NCBI GenBank assembly: GCA_018266395.1
Contig: JAFEAM010000003.1
Span: 1 to 64,000, forward strand
From: Bacteroidota bacterium
GTDB taxonomy: Bacteria; Bacteroidota; Bacteroidia; Cytophagales; Cyclobacteriaceae
DNA length: 64,000 bases
Direction: 5' to 3'
A model generated the notes under the pieces. The model worked only from the letters and a program-made list of their open reading frames with translations. It was not told the origin of the DNA and searched no databases. The position numbers were made by a program, and so were the translations under genes. This document shows positions 9,016-19,118 of the stretch, piece by piece (positions within the stretch are counted from its first letter, which is position 1; each line of letters begins with the position of its first letter).

Positions 9016-9028
9016 TATAACCGTTGCC

Positions 9029-12000
9029 GTGCCACCAGCTTCAAAAACCTCAAGGATAGCCAGGAGAATTTTGATCGGATTCTTTTCGGCTATCATTCTA
9101 TTCTTTGCCATTCTATGGGCCGTGCTGCAATTCCGGAAGGATTTGATACTCCGGGAGTTTGTTGCGTTCGTAAACGAGAAGCAGAGCGGACATATGGAAA
9201 TGGGTAAGATGGATCTCAGCCTCCTGGCTCACTTTCCGCAGACGTCCATTGTGGTTAGTGATGTCCGTTACTCAGAACCGGCTCCCTCAAGTGGAGAAGA
9301 ACCACTTCTTTTTACCGCAGGCGAACTCTTTGCAACAATAGATATCTGGCAACTCATTTATCATTCGGAACTCGTTCTTTCATCTGCAGGCATAACGGAT
9401 GCTCACCTGAAACTGGCGCGTGACTCTTCCGGTTCCTGGAATGTTCAGCGTGCACTAAAACCCAAGGATCAGGGACAAGATAAGGGGATGGCCTTGAACC
9501 TCAGCGCCATCTACCTAAAGAATGTCGCAGTAGAAGTGGCGAATTCACAGGTGAAAGAGCCGGCGAAAGCCACCATCAATAACATGAAGGCGGCAATAGA
9601 GGATAACGCAGACAGTCTCACTGCACATGTCCAAATGGCCTTGACTTTGAATTCACTAAACATTGGAACAGCCAGTATCAGCGACTGGGGAGCTATTGAA
9701 GCAGAGATAGTTTTGAACTACAACAAACAATCGCGTCAGATATCGCTAAGCAAAGGGAGTATCGGATACAAGGCTCTTCAGCTGTCGTGTGCAGGCACAT
9801 ACGGATTGGAAGCTGAGAAGCCACTGGATGTGAAGTTTCAGGTGGTTTCCAGTGATTTTGCATTGTTGTCGGAGTTGATCCGGCAGGACGTCGTTCAAAT
9901 GAACCCTGATTTGCTGAAGGGTGGACACACTTATTTCAACGGGAGAATCTTTGGAAACCTGGAGGATGGGATGCCGCAGATGGAATTCAAGGCTGGAGCG
10001 AAACAGATCACCATTCAACTTCCGGACCAGCTGGGATCCTTCAGTAATGTCGGCTTTGAATTGACATTTCATTCCGGAACGGCTGATGACTTTTCAGATG
10101 GCGATTTGCGCGTAGAGCAAATCAGCGGAAAACTTCCGGGCGGCTCCATGGCAGGCTATTTCAGACTGAAGAATCTGAAAGATCCTTTGGTAGACTGCAA
10201 TATCTACGCTACCGCCAACCTGAAGTCCTATGATAAAGTCTTCAGGTTCCGTACGCTGCGCGATCTGGAGGGACAGGTCTCATTCTCCCTCAAGCTGAAG
10301 AATTTTCAGGCAGAACGGAGTAAAAGAAAGGGAATACCGGCAGCACAGCTGGATTTGAAGTTCACCGATGTGGGATTAACCTCATTAAGATCAGGACAGA
10401 GACTGAGCAACGTTTCGGGCACTTTGTCGGCCGCGGAAGACAATTTGGAATTGGATCTTACACACTTTCAGTACGATAGCACCTTGCTGGCTGCATCGGG
10501 TAAGGTGACTAATCCTTTTCACGTTTTGCTGAAATATGACACCTCGGTCACAGCAGAATTGCATTTCCGTTCCGAAAGATTCCTGACAAAACACATCATC
10601 ATGGATTCATCGCGGACGGCCAACGTAATGGACGTTGCCCGCGACCTGCGCCTTGACTTGATAGCCAGAACAAATGTGAAGAGTATTTGGCAACATACTG
10701 TTCCCGATTTTGATTTTGACATCACACACTTTTCCGCTCGAATGGATCGCCTCGCAGACATTCGTGAATTGAATGCCAGGGGTAAATGGTATAGCAAAGG
10801 GTTGGATCGCGTCCTGCAAATTGAAGGTCTGCATGCATCTTTCCAGCAAGGTCTTATAGATCTGCAAGGATCAATGACCCGGAGACCCAACAGGCAGCTG
10901 GAGATTGATGCGAATGTTTCAATAAAGCAGTTGCCATGGAATCACCTTGACGATCTGATTGCTTCCATTAACCATACCCATCAACCGTCTGCTAAAATGC
11001 TGACTCCTGCGGAGATGAATCTAATAACAGCAAATCTTGACCTGTCTGCCGTTTTGAACCCCCGGCCGTTTTCGATCGGCCAGTTGCAACTCGCCAAGAG
11101 CAATGTCCTTCTTGAATTTTCACAAGGCCTGAGCATCAACGCGGAGAAACTGGATCTTGATGTGAGTGAATTGGCTTTCAAAAGAATGAACAGCTCTTCA
11201 GCGGTGACAGGAATACAATCTCTCCGGGGAAGTCTTTTCATTAATTCATTAACCCTTCCAGGGTTTGGAAAGGCAAGCCTGAGCCTGAAGGCTGATGCAG
11301 TGAATAATGAACAACTCGCAGGCACTACGCTGGAAATACACGAATTGTCGCTCCGCCTGCCTGATGGAGGATTGTCCGTGGAGGGCAACCTGCAGATGCC
11401 ATCATTGAATGAAATGATCATGTCAACCAACACCGAGATGAATCGGCTGAGCTTAAGTCAACTTGTCCACCTGGTGAATGTCATTCAGCTCCGCAAACCG
11501 GAGGAGGGTTCGCCGGCATTACCCAGAATATTGGATGTCAAGGCTGAGTTGAATACTTCCTGGCTGCTCAAGCCGTTTCAGATCAGGAGTTTGGAAGTAA
11601 CCAACGGCGCAGTGGATATTGCTCTGACTGACTCGCTGATATGCCGAACCTCAGCCGTAACGGCCTCCGTAACGGACATGACATTTCATCAACCCGGCGA
11701 CAGTACATTCAGCATGGTGACGGGATTGAACGGATTTGTGGATATCCCATCCTTTCAAATGGGGCGCAGAAATGCAGCAAAACTTCGGGTGGAGGCAAAC
11801 GGCAGGGGATCACAGTTCGACATCAATATCCTGTCAAACTTGCTTGGCGGTCAGAATCATGGACAACTGTCTCTTGACTTTTCGGGAAAGCCATACTCCT
11901 TCCGCCTGCAATATGCAGATGGGCAGATATCGTCATCTTCTTTGGCGGAGTTGTTTATCAAACAGAAAACGTTTGTGGGCCCTGCCCGTTTTCGTATGGA

Positions 12001-12583
12001 TGTGCAGGCTTCGGGCACAAAGCAATCTGAATTGTTCCGGACTATGCAGGGTGGCATGACGCTGGCTGCCGACTCACTTCAACTTTATGGCTTGGATCTG
12101 GACGCGTTACTGGAGGATTACCGTAAGAGCCAGAACTTCAATCTGGTGGATGTAGGCGCGTTTATGCTCACCGGCCCTGCGGGACCGGTGCTGACCAAAG
12201 GAAATGATTTTGCGAAACTGCTTTCAATCAAATTGCAGCCCACAGACAAAACCGAGGTGGTGCGATTCTTTGCCAACTGGAATATTTCAGGCGGAATGCT
12301 GGCAGCACAGGACGTGGCATTGTCAACGCGAAAGAATCGGGTGGCCTTTATGGGAAAGATTGACTTTGCACATGATACCATTCCCGGATTTACAGTCGCC
12401 ATACTGGACAAGAAAGGATGCAGCATCATGGATCAGCAGTTGTTCGGCAAACTGAACAAACCTCAGCGCGGCAAGCCCAATGTGATGGGGGCCCTGTTTG
12501 GCTCCGTAACAAATGCAGTGAGTGCGGTCACGCCAACTGACTGCAAAGTGGTTTACAACGGATCAGTGAAACACCCCCGGTAG
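9029..12583 (+). CDS. large AsmA-like membrane-anchored protein
   Basis: An 1184-aa protein started by GTG at 9029; later Met codons would remove its only membrane helix (residues 13-31, LIGFFSAIILFFAILWAVL). The rest is a long series of beta strands alternating polar and hydrophobic residues, as in the AsmA/TamB/YhdP repeating beta-groove family. The AsmA-like C-terminal segment (about 960-1170) includes LQLYGLDLDALLEDYRKSQ and KIDFAHDTIPGF. Relatives span the periplasm from an inner-membrane anchor and are linked to lipid transport to the outer membrane; that role here is inferred from family only. It ends 7 bases from a convergent gene. Confidence 0.8.
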   Translation: MPPASKTSRIARRILIGFFSAIILFFAILWAVLQFRKDLILREFVAFVNEKQSGHMEMGKMDLSLLAHFPQTSIVVSDVRYSEPAPSSGEEPLLFTAGELFATIDIWQLIYHSELVLSSAGITDAHLKLARDSSGSWNVQRALKPKDQGQDKGMALNLSAIYLKNVAVEVANSQVKEPAKATINNMKAAIEDNADSLTAHVQMALTLNSLNIGTASISDWGAIEAEIVLNYNKQSRQISLSKGSIGYKALQLSCAGTYGLEAEKPLDVKFQVVSSDFALLSELIRQDVVQMNPDLLKGGHTYFNGRIFGNLEDGMPQMEFKAGAKQITIQLPDQLGSFSNVGFELTFHSGTADDFSDGDLRVEQISGKLPGGSMAGYFRLKNLKDPLVDCNIYATANLKSYDKVFRFRTLRDLEGQVSFSLKLKNFQAERSKRKGIPAAQLDLKFTDVGLTSLRSGQRLSNVSGTLSAAEDNLELDLTHFQYDSTLLAASGKVTNPFHVLLKYDTSVTAELHFRSERFLTKHIIMDSSRTANVMDVARDLRLDLIARTNVKSIWQHTVPDFDFDITHFSARMDRLADIRELNARGKWYSKGLDRVLQIEGLHASFQQGLIDLQGSMTRRPNRQLEIDANVSIKQLPWNHLDDLIASINHTHQPSAKMLTPAEMNLITANLDLSAVLNPRPFSIGQLQLAKSNVLLEFSQGLSINAEKLDLDVSELAFKRMNSSSAVTGIQSLRGSLFINSLTLPGFGKASLSLKADAVNNEQLAGTTLEIHELSLRLPDGGLSVEGNLQMPSLNEMIMSTNTEMNRLSLSQLVHLVNVIQLRKPEEGSPALPRILDVKAELNTSWLLKPFQIRSLEVTNGAVDIALTDSLICRTSAVTASVTDMTFHQPGDSTFSMVTGLNGFVDIPSFQMGRRNAAKLRVEANGRGSQFDINILSNLLGGQNHGQLSLDFSGKPYSFRLQYADGQISSSSLAELFIKQKTFVGPARFRMDVQASGTKQSELFRTMQGGMTLAADSLQLYGLDLDALLEDYRKSQNFNLVDVGAFMLTGPAGPVLTKGNDFAKLLSIKLQPTDKTEVVRFFANWNISGGMLAAQDVALSTRKNRVAFMGKIDFAHDTIPGFTVAILDKKGCSIMDQQLFGKLNKPQRGKPNVMGALFGSVTNAVSAVTPTDCKVVYNGSVKHPR

Positions 12584-12590
12584 GAATACG

Positions 12591-13898
12591 CTAGTCGCGT
12601 GTTTTGATGGTGGTAGATTCATTTATAAAGCAGCCCACCTGTATTTTCTGGCCACGCTGATAGTTGACCAGAAAGATCTCTTCCATTGAAGGGAACAGTT
12701 TCTTCGCCATTTCCATTTTGTGCTGATTGCCGGCTTTCTGGTAATAATCGAATGCAATGCAGTACACAGCCCGGTCATCCGCCATTACTTTGTGCTGAGC
12801 ACAATCGTCAAAGCTGCTATAATACAAGTCCCCCAGCTTCTCATATGCTTCCTTGCTTTCAGTATTCAGTTGAATGGATTTTCTCAAAAGGGATTGGGCT
12901 TCCGGTTTGGCTCCCAAATGCTGGTTCCACTCACCCTGAAGGAGATACATCTCTGCAGAATCTTTCCGGTTTGGTGCAACCCTGAGCGCTTCGCCCATGT
13001 AGAAGGCGGCTTTTTCGTTGTTGCCGGAATTAGAATACTGGATGGCAATATTTTTGGCCAGACCATAGTCTTGCTCCTGCTTATAAACCGCCTCGGCAGC
13101 CTCTACCCACAATGGATCATCCGTACACTTGTTCTTCAGGAGGTAGGCCAGAATTCGCTTTGCCAGGACGAAATCTTCGGGTGATTCATGAAAGCGCGGC
13201 CCCATGTAGGTCTTTACAAATTCGCAGTCCACTTTGACAATCCTGAGAAGCCAGTCATCCACTTCTGATTGTATTTTCGAGAGTTTTTCGGCCTGTGTCT
13301 TTTCTGTAACGGTCTTCATCTTGTCATCGATTGCCTTGGATATGATGTCGTACCGCTTCAATATCTGATCCTCATTGTACCTCTTCTCCTTGGCCTGACA
13401 TATCACGAGTGTCTGCATATACGGGAGCAGGGTGGCGTCAAATACATTGGATCCATTCAGCTCGAACGCTTTGTCCATCCATTCCAGCACCGACCAGGGG
13501 TCCGGTCCTTTCACCTTGTACTTGAAGGCGGTGAGTGCTTTCCGGTTTGTTACGAAGCCAACTTCACCACAGTGTGTCATGCGCAGGTCATAGAGCATCA
13601 TAATGGTGTCCACCAGCGCGGCCTTTTGAGCGGGGTCACTTTCTGCATCTGCTACATGCTCATAAGCATCCACACCCTTCACATAGATGGCCACATTGAG
13701 GTTGGGCGTATGGTTGAGCAACCAGGGCAACGCATTTGCCGCTTTTCTGTACTGCTTGCTTTGTATCGCATCCTGGAAGATTGCGTAATGTTCCTGGGCA
13801 TGCTGCTCCGATTCAGGCCATTGCCAGGTTTTGCATTGAGCCGATGCAGGTGCGTAAGACAGAAGCAGGAGCAACCACAAGATTATGGATCCTTTCAT
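12591..13898 (-). CDS. secreted tetratricopeptide-repeat protein
   Basis: A 435-aa protein with signal peptide (MKGSIILWLLLLLSYAPASAQ). The remainder is helical, with TPR-like pairs around residues 45-75, 245-280, 285-320 and 335-375 (for example EKAAFYMGEALRVAPNRKDS and AQSLLRKSIQLNTESKEAYEKLGDLYY). Several Cys are present. No enzymatic motif. It is a periplasmic adaptor-like protein common in Bacteroidota; function unknown. Confidence 0.7.
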   Translation of the reverse strand: MKGSIILWLLLLLSYAPASAQCKTWQWPESEQHAQEHYAIFQDAIQSKQYRKAANALPWLLNHTPNLNVAIYVKGVDAYEHVADAESDPAQKAALVDTIMMLYDLRMTHCGEVGFVTNRKALTAFKYKVKGPDPWSVLEWMDKAFELNGSNVFDATLLPYMQTLVICQAKEKRYNEDQILKRYDIISKAIDDKMKTVTEKTQAEKLSKIQSEVDDWLLRIVKVDCEFVKTYMGPRFHESPEDFVLAKRILAYLLKNKCTDDPLWVEAAEAVYKQEQDYGLAKNIAIQYSNSGNNEKAAFYMGEALRVAPNRKDSAEMYLLQGEWNQHLGAKPEAQSLLRKSIQLNTESKEAYEKLGDLYYSSFDDCAQHKVMADDRAVYCIAFDYYQKAGNQHKMEMAKKLFPSMEEIFLVNYQRGQKIQVGCFINESTTIKTRD

Positions 13899-14022
13899 AG
13901 TTCAGATGTTAACAGCAGGTGGAGCGCCAACTTAGGAGTTGAACCTTAACTGAGGCTAAAGTCAGTTCTTTAGCGACGTACAAGAAACCTTATGGAAACT
14001 TTAAGAAGCGGCCAGAATGCCG

Positions 14023-15810
14023 TCAGGGATGTATATTCAGGTGTTCTCTATAGACTGACAAGACACGGGATTTTGAAATAAAGCCAACATATCGTCCTTT
14101 GTCCGATACCGGAATATTCCACACCCCTGTTTTGTCGAACTGCTCCATAACCCTCGACATATCATCATCTGGCGAGGCTGCGGCAACCGGCTGCTGCATG
14201 AGTGATTCAATAAGGGTCGTGTCATATTGAGCTGCGTCGAACATCTTATCGCGAATGTTTTCAAGTGAGATGATGCCGGCCAAATGAAACTGTTCATCCA
14301 CAACCGGGAATATGTTTCTGTTGGATTTTGCCACGGCATCAATCATGTTCCTCATGGTGCCGTGCAGGGGAACCGGAACGAAATCCTTTTCAATACATGA
14401 GCTTATCGACAGCTCCGCGAGTACGTGCGTGTCCTTATTCAGCTGGATGAACTGTTTGTCTTCTTTCAATCGCGCTTCGTCCAAAGAATAGGTTCCGAAA
14501 TACTTGGAGACAGCCGTACTGAGCGCGGATACAATCATCAGGGGAATTATCAGATCATATCCTCCTGTGATTTCTGCGATCAGGAAAACTCCTGTCAGTG
14601 GCGAATGAAACACACCCGTAAGAATGCCGGCCATAGCCACGAGGCAAAAATTGGACGTTGGCAATGAGGTGGTCCCGGTGAGATTGATAAGAAACGCATA
14701 GGCAAATCCAAGGCAGGCACCTACCATGAGAGAAGGGGCAAAATTACCTCCGTTTCCTCCGGCCGAAAGTGTAAAAGTAACGGCAAATACTTTGATCAGG
14801 CTTAGCACCAGAACCAGTCCACCCAGTACCCACGCATTTTGACTGGCCCATGTATTGAAGGGGCTTTGCTGGAATATTTGATAGGGCTGATTAAATGCCA
14901 GCGAGGAAATTGAAGCGTAGCCTTCCCCGAATAAGGCGGGGAACAAGGCGATTAGTCCTCCCAACAATAGAGATCCGGCAAGGAACCTGCCCATGCTGCC
15001 AGGAAAAAATTTCTTCATTGCGTTGTCGCCACGCAACAGTGTCTTGATATAAAAGACGGATACAAGTCCGCACAGCAACCCCAGTACGATATAGTATGGA
15101 ATGTTTCGGTAATTGAATGCGGTTATTTCCCGGAATGAGAATAAAATTCCCTCGTGCAATATGATGCGCGAACACAATGCCCCTGTCGCACCTGCCATAA
15201 GCAGTGGCACAAACGCAGAAATATTTACATCCACAAGCAACACCTCAAGAGCAAACAATACGCCGGCAATCGGCGCATTGAAGGCAGTGGCAATACCGGC
15301 AGCAGCTCCGCACGCAAGCAGCAACGTCCGGTCTCTGAACCCAACCGGAAACAGTGATGCAAATGTGGAACCAATTGCAGAGCCTGTTTGAACGATCGGG
15401 GACTCCAGTCCGGCAGATCCTCCAAGGCCCACAGTGAAGGCACTTGTAACAAAGTGGCTGTACGTTTCTTTCGATGGGATAACCGAAGACTTCCGTGCAA
15501 TTGCCAACAACACGTGAGACGTGCCCCTGGCCAGCTGGCTTCCCAGAACCCATTTCACAAACAGCCAGGTTAATAAGATTCCGACAGCCGGTGAAAAGAA
15601 ATAGATCCAATGAAAATCACTGCCCGCGCGGGTAAGCTGCTGTTGAAGGAAGTGCACAACCAATTTGAGAAGCACTGCAGTCAATCCGGCCCATAGCCCA
15701 ACCGCTACTGCCCCGATCATCAAAAATTGACGAGATGACAGTCTCCGATAGAGCCTTCTGAAAAAGACTTTTGGCCACCGCAGCAAGCGGTCGCCCTTTT
15801 CGCTCAACAT
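14023..15810 (-). CDS. ClC-family chloride channel with C-terminal CBS pair
   Basis: A 595-aa inner-membrane protein with about 10-12 hydrophobic helices (residues 30-450), then two CBS domains (about 460-590; LAGIISLENIRDKMFD, YVGFISKSRVLSVYRE). Selectivity-filter motifs are GSAGLESP (gating Glu E136, equivalent to E148 of E. coli ClC-ec1) and GGNGGNFAP (351-359). At the place of the internal proton glutamate (E203 of ClC-ec1), the helix reads FALEVLL, with Val190. Val there is the state of ClC channels, so passive Cl- conduction is more likely than H+/Cl- antiport. CBS domains usually bind adenine nucleotides and regulate gating. Confidence 0.85.
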   Translation of the reverse strand: MLSEKGDRLLRWPKVFFRRLYRRLSSRQFLMIGAVAVGLWAGLTAVLLKLVVHFLQQQLTRAGSDFHWIYFFSPAVGILLTWLFVKWVLGSQLARGTSHVLLAIARKSSVIPSKETYSHFVTSAFTVGLGGSAGLESPIVQTGSAIGSTFASLFPVGFRDRTLLLACGAAAGIATAFNAPIAGVLFALEVLLVDVNISAFVPLLMAGATGALCSRIILHEGILFSFREITAFNYRNIPYYIVLGLLCGLVSVFYIKTLLRGDNAMKKFFPGSMGRFLAGSLLLGGLIALFPALFGEGYASISSLAFNQPYQIFQQSPFNTWASQNAWVLGGLVLVLSLIKVFAVTFTLSAGGNGGNFAPSLMVGACLGFAYAFLINLTGTTSLPTSNFCLVAMAGILTGVFHSPLTGVFLIAEITGGYDLIIPLMIVSALSTAVSKYFGTYSLDEARLKEDKQFIQLNKDTHVLAELSISSCIEKDFVPVPLHGTMRNMIDAVAKSNRNIFPVVDEQFHLAGIISLENIRDKMFDAAQYDTTLIESLMQQPVAAASPDDDMSRVMEQFDKTGVWNIPVSDKGRYVGFISKSRVLSVYREHLNIHP

Positions 15811-15901
15811 CGGTTCTAATATAAGCGGTTCAGTCCACTACTGAGGCATTCAGAGTGAAGTCCAGGATGATTGATGGCGCTATTCCGGGACTTGCGTTGG
15901 A

Positions 15902-17431
15902 CTAACGGGCATCAACTGACTGGCCCTCCTTTTCCGCCTTTCTGGATGCAGGCTTCCAGCTTTGAACGGAATAGTTGGGGTCCGTGGGAACCTTGGCTTC
16001 TTCGGTCAGCTGACCTTTGAGGTACTGATCAATGGCGGCAGCTGCTTTCTTGGCTTGTCCCATTGCAAGAATCACCGTGGATCCACCAGTGATGGCGTCA
16101 CCGCCGGCGAATACACCTTTCTTGCTGGTCTGGCAGGTTGCATCGTCTACCATGATAACGCCCCATTTGTTGGTTCTCACCATTTTATCCGTCGAGGGAA
16201 TAATGGGGTTTACACTGCAGCCAAGAGACATGACAACCGTATCGCAGTCTTCTACAAAATACTGGCCTGTGGAAACCGGTTTTCTCCTTCCTGTCTCATC
16301 GGGCTCGGAAAGCTCCATCTTTTCGCAGCGGATCTGCTTGACGAAATTGTTCTCGTCCACTATGAACTCTACCGGATTGGACAGCCAGCGCCAGTTGATG
16401 AATTCCTGCTCCGCGTGTTTCAACTCTTCAGAGCGTGCGGGTGCTTCCTCACGCGACCGCCGATAATAGCAGGTGACATCGGCACCAAGGCGCTTGCCGG
16501 TCCTCATCACATCCATGGCTGTATTGCCGGCACCGATAACGGCGAGCTTTTTACCTGAATAGAGTGGTGTAGTATAAGTGGGAAATTTCTTTGCCTCCAT
16601 CAGGTATATCCGCGTCAGGTATTCGTTGGCAGAATACACTCCATTTGCATTTGAACCCGGTATGTCCAGCATCCTGGGTAAGCCGGCGCCGGTTCCGACA
16701 AATACGGCATCAAATCCTTCTTTCTCCAGTAGGTCATCGAGCGACATCACCTTGCCGATGATCATATTGTAAACAAACTTCACTCCCAGCTTTTCCAGGA
16801 ATTTGATGTCTTCGTCTACAATCTGAATCGGGAGCCTGAAGCGCGGTATTCCATAAACCATGACACCACCGGCACGGTGAAAGGCTTCAAACACGATCAC
16901 CTCATGACCTTTTGTTACCAATTCATAGGCGGCCGTAAGTCCGGCAGGCCCGGATCCTATAATGGCAACTTTCTTCCCGGTGGGTGGAAGTACCTCAGGC
17001 ATCTCCATCTTTCTGTGAAGCCTTTCGTAATCCGCAGCATACCTCTCAAGGTTGCCTATCCCTACAGGATGATGTTTGCGTCCCACTACACACACTGCCT
17101 GACATTGTTTATCCTGGGGACAAACGCGTCCGCAGGCTGCCGGCAGAAAATTGGTTTGCCTTATCACTTTGATCGCTTCCTCCGGTTTCCCTTGTTCAAT
17201 CAGTTTGATGAAGCCGGGTATGTTGATGCCAACGGGGCATGCCTCAATACAATGTGGTTTCTTGCATTGAAGGCAACGCATTGCCTCCTTTTCTGCCTGC
17301 TCGGCCGAATAGCCGATCGGCACTTCTTCAAAGTTCAGAACTCTGGATTCTGCGGGCCGCAACGGCATTTCCTGATGCGGCATCAGAATCCTGTCCTTAT
17401 TGCTTAGTTTGGGTCTCTCCTCGGTAGTCAT
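15902..17431 (-). CDS. NADPH-dependent glutamate synthase small chain / NfnB-like flavoprotein
   Basis: A 509-aa cytoplasmic protein. N-terminal Cys clusters (C53, C56, C61, C65 and C100, C104, C110, C114) would bind two 4Fe-4S centres. GSGPAGL at 159-165 starts the FAD domain, and VIGAGNTAMDVM begins the NAD(P)H domain. The family covers the GltD small subunit of glutamate synthase and the large subunit of NADH-dependent ferredoxin:NADP oxidoreductase (Nfn). No gltB is near. Instead an NfnA-like gene ends 4 bases upstream on the same strand, so an NfnAB-type complex is the better reading. Electron bifurcation versus simple transhydrogenation cannot be decided here. Confidence 0.8.
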   Translation of the reverse strand: MTTEERPKLSNKDRILMPHQEMPLRPAESRVLNFEEVPIGYSAEQAEKEAMRCLQCKKPHCIEACPVGINIPGFIKLIEQGKPEEAIKVIRQTNFLPAACGRVCPQDKQCQAVCVVGRKHHPVGIGNLERYAADYERLHRKMEMPEVLPPTGKKVAIIGSGPAGLTAAYELVTKGHEVIVFEAFHRAGGVMVYGIPRFRLPIQIVDEDIKFLEKLGVKFVYNMIIGKVMSLDDLLEKEGFDAVFVGTGAGLPRMLDIPGSNANGVYSANEYLTRIYLMEAKKFPTYTTPLYSGKKLAVIGAGNTAMDVMRTGKRLGADVTCYYRRSREEAPARSEELKHAEQEFINWRWLSNPVEFIVDENNFVKQIRCEKMELSEPDETGRRKPVSTGQYFVEDCDTVVMSLGCSVNPIIPSTDKMVRTNKWGVIMVDDATCQTSKKGVFAGGDAITGGSTVILAMGQAKKAAAAIDQYLKGQLTEEAKVPTDPNYSVQSWKPASRKAEKEGQSVDAR

Positions 17432-17435
17432 TGCT

Positions 17436-19085
17436 TCAATTGTTGTGCAGTCGGGTCAGTGTTGCCATCGCCGCCTGCTCTTCCTTAACAAACATCTTTT
17501 GCCTCTTCATCAGGTTCTCAAAGTCCACCTGGTGCCCGTCGAAATCGGGACCATGGAAACATGCAAACTTTGTTTCGTTGCCCACAGACACGCGGCAGGC
17601 CCCGCACATCCCTGTTCCATCCACCATGATGGCATTAAGTGACACGTACGTTTCGATTTTGAAAGGCCGAGTCATTTCGCTCACCGCTTTCATCATGGGT
17701 ACGGGTCCTACTGCCAGCACATGTACGATATCTTCTTTCAGCATGATGGCTTCAAGGGCATCAGTGACCAGTCCCTTTGTGCCTTTGGATCCGTCGTTGG
17801 TGGTGAGGATAACTTCATCACAGGCGGCCTTCAATTCATCGGTCATGATGAGGAATTCCTCGGTTCTGGCACCTACAATTCCATACACTTTATGGCCACG
17901 CTCCTTCATGTCGAGGGCGGTGGGGATGATTGCACCTGTACCATAGCCCCCGCCAATTACAACACATGTTCCTTTCTTTTCGGGCAATCTTGAACGCTCA
18001 CCCAAAGGACCTACAATGTCGCGGAAAGCATCACCTTCCATCATCCTTATTATCTCAGTGCTGGTCTTTCCCACCGCAGATACGATGAGGTGAAGAGTTC
18101 CTTTCTCGCGGTCCCACCCGCAGATGGAGAGGGGGATTCTCTCACTGGTATCATGAGGTCTTACGATGACGAACTGGCCTGCCTGAATTTTTCTTGCTAT
18201 GAAAGGCGCCTCTACTATAAAGTGATAGGTATTCGGACAAAGCAATTTTTTCGTATGTATTCTGAATGTCTGTCGATAACCATGACCGTCATGTGCGACA
18301 GGATGGAAGTGACTCAGATATAATTCGGCTTCCTTGCGCACAATGAATGCCCGGTCCCAGTTATGTTTTTCGTCGCGACCGGTGATGGACATGAAGGCGT
18401 CGCGAACCCTCTTTTCCTCGTCGGGAAGGAGAATACCTTTTCGCAGCATTTTTCCCAGTGAACACGCAGCATTCTTTCTGACCAGAGGCTTGGCGTGAGC
18501 CAATGCATGGAAGCACACGTCAAAAAGATTCGTCACCAGCCTTCGATCAATCAGGTTGGTATTGGATCGCTCAAGGATTCTGCCCATGGCATGCAAAGCC
18601 ATGGCCTGTACCTGAAAGTTGGCGTGTCCGGAGGCAGCCACCAGCAGCGGTACGGCCCCTTGAATTTCCGGTACCGTATAATAAGAAACGGTCTGGAGCA
18701 GATTAATAAGAGCGGGATCATTATCTGAAAACCGACTCCATTCCTGCAGAAGATAATCTATCCCCGGCTTCCCTATTTTGCAGAAGGCCTTTCCCAGATA
18801 GGCTGCTGATTCTCCATCCACATCCGTTATTTCCTCAAAAAGGAAGGGTATCACATCAGGACCAAATTTTGCAATCCTCTTCTCGGCCCGGATCGCCAGC
18901 TTGAGCATCCGGCTTGAATTGGAATGAAGGTGATGATAGAGAATAGATGTCAATCCTTTGGACAGATCAAGCTTTTCCTCGGCCGACAAGTCCTCCATCA
19001 ATCTGATCCGGTCCAGTACCTCGCCGATGGCCTCCTCTGAATCTTCCTGCAGTTTCTTTGAAATTTCCTCAACCCTCGTTGTCAT
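17436..19085 (-). CDS. HEAT-repeat domain fused to NfnA-like FAD/NAD/2Fe-2S reductase
   Basis: A 549-aa protein. Residues about 20-235 are paired helices of HEAT/armadillo type (HANFQVQAMALHAMGRIL; KPLVRKNAACSLGKMLRKG). From about 245 a ferredoxin-reductase-like FAD domain follows (RIPLSICGWD), then an NAD domain (GGGYGTGAIIP, near 374), and a 2Fe-2S site D489-x4-C494-x2-C497-x11-C509. Asp in place of the first Cys matches the Asp-ligated cluster described for NfnA. The usual NfnA is near 280 residues, so about 235 are extra. It is the first gene of a pair with the NfnB-like gene. The start at 19085 lies beside an inverted repeat that may be an operator. Confidence 0.8.
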   Translation of the reverse strand: MTTRVEEISKKLQEDSEEAIGEVLDRIRLMEDLSAEEKLDLSKGLTSILYHHLHSNSSRMLKLAIRAEKRIAKFGPDVIPFLFEEITDVDGESAAYLGKAFCKIGKPGIDYLLQEWSRFSDNDPALINLLQTVSYYTVPEIQGAVPLLVAASGHANFQVQAMALHAMGRILERSNTNLIDRRLVTNLFDVCFHALAHAKPLVRKNAACSLGKMLRKGILLPDEEKRVRDAFMSITGRDEKHNWDRAFIVRKEAELYLSHFHPVAHDGHGYRQTFRIHTKKLLCPNTYHFIVEAPFIARKIQAGQFVIVRPHDTSERIPLSICGWDREKGTLHLIVSAVGKTSTEIIRMMEGDAFRDIVGPLGERSRLPEKKGTCVVIGGGYGTGAIIPTALDMKERGHKVYGIVGARTEEFLIMTDELKAACDEVILTTNDGSKGTKGLVTDALEAIMLKEDIVHVLAVGPVPMMKAVSEMTRPFKIETYVSLNAIMVDGTGMCGACRVSVGNETKFACFHGPDFDGHQVDFENLMKRQKMFVKEEQAAMATLTRLHNN

Positions 19086-19095
19086 ATGGCATGCG

Positions 19096-19118
19096 GTAAC
19101 TAATTGACGGTTAGTTAC
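19096..19118 (-). promoter_or_regulatory. inverted repeat in the leader of the HEAT-NfnA gene
   Basis: GTAACTAA-N7-TTAGTTAC is a perfect 8-bp dyad 10 bases upstream of the start codon. The half-motif GTAAC recurs at 19121 and 19138. It could be an operator or a leader hairpin over the start region. No regulator is encoded next to it. Confidence 0.35.

Noticed and set aside
13269-13949. 226-residue frame antisense to the TPR protein
   Set aside because: Shadow of a signal-peptide TPR gene; composition is irregular and lacks a plausible domain.
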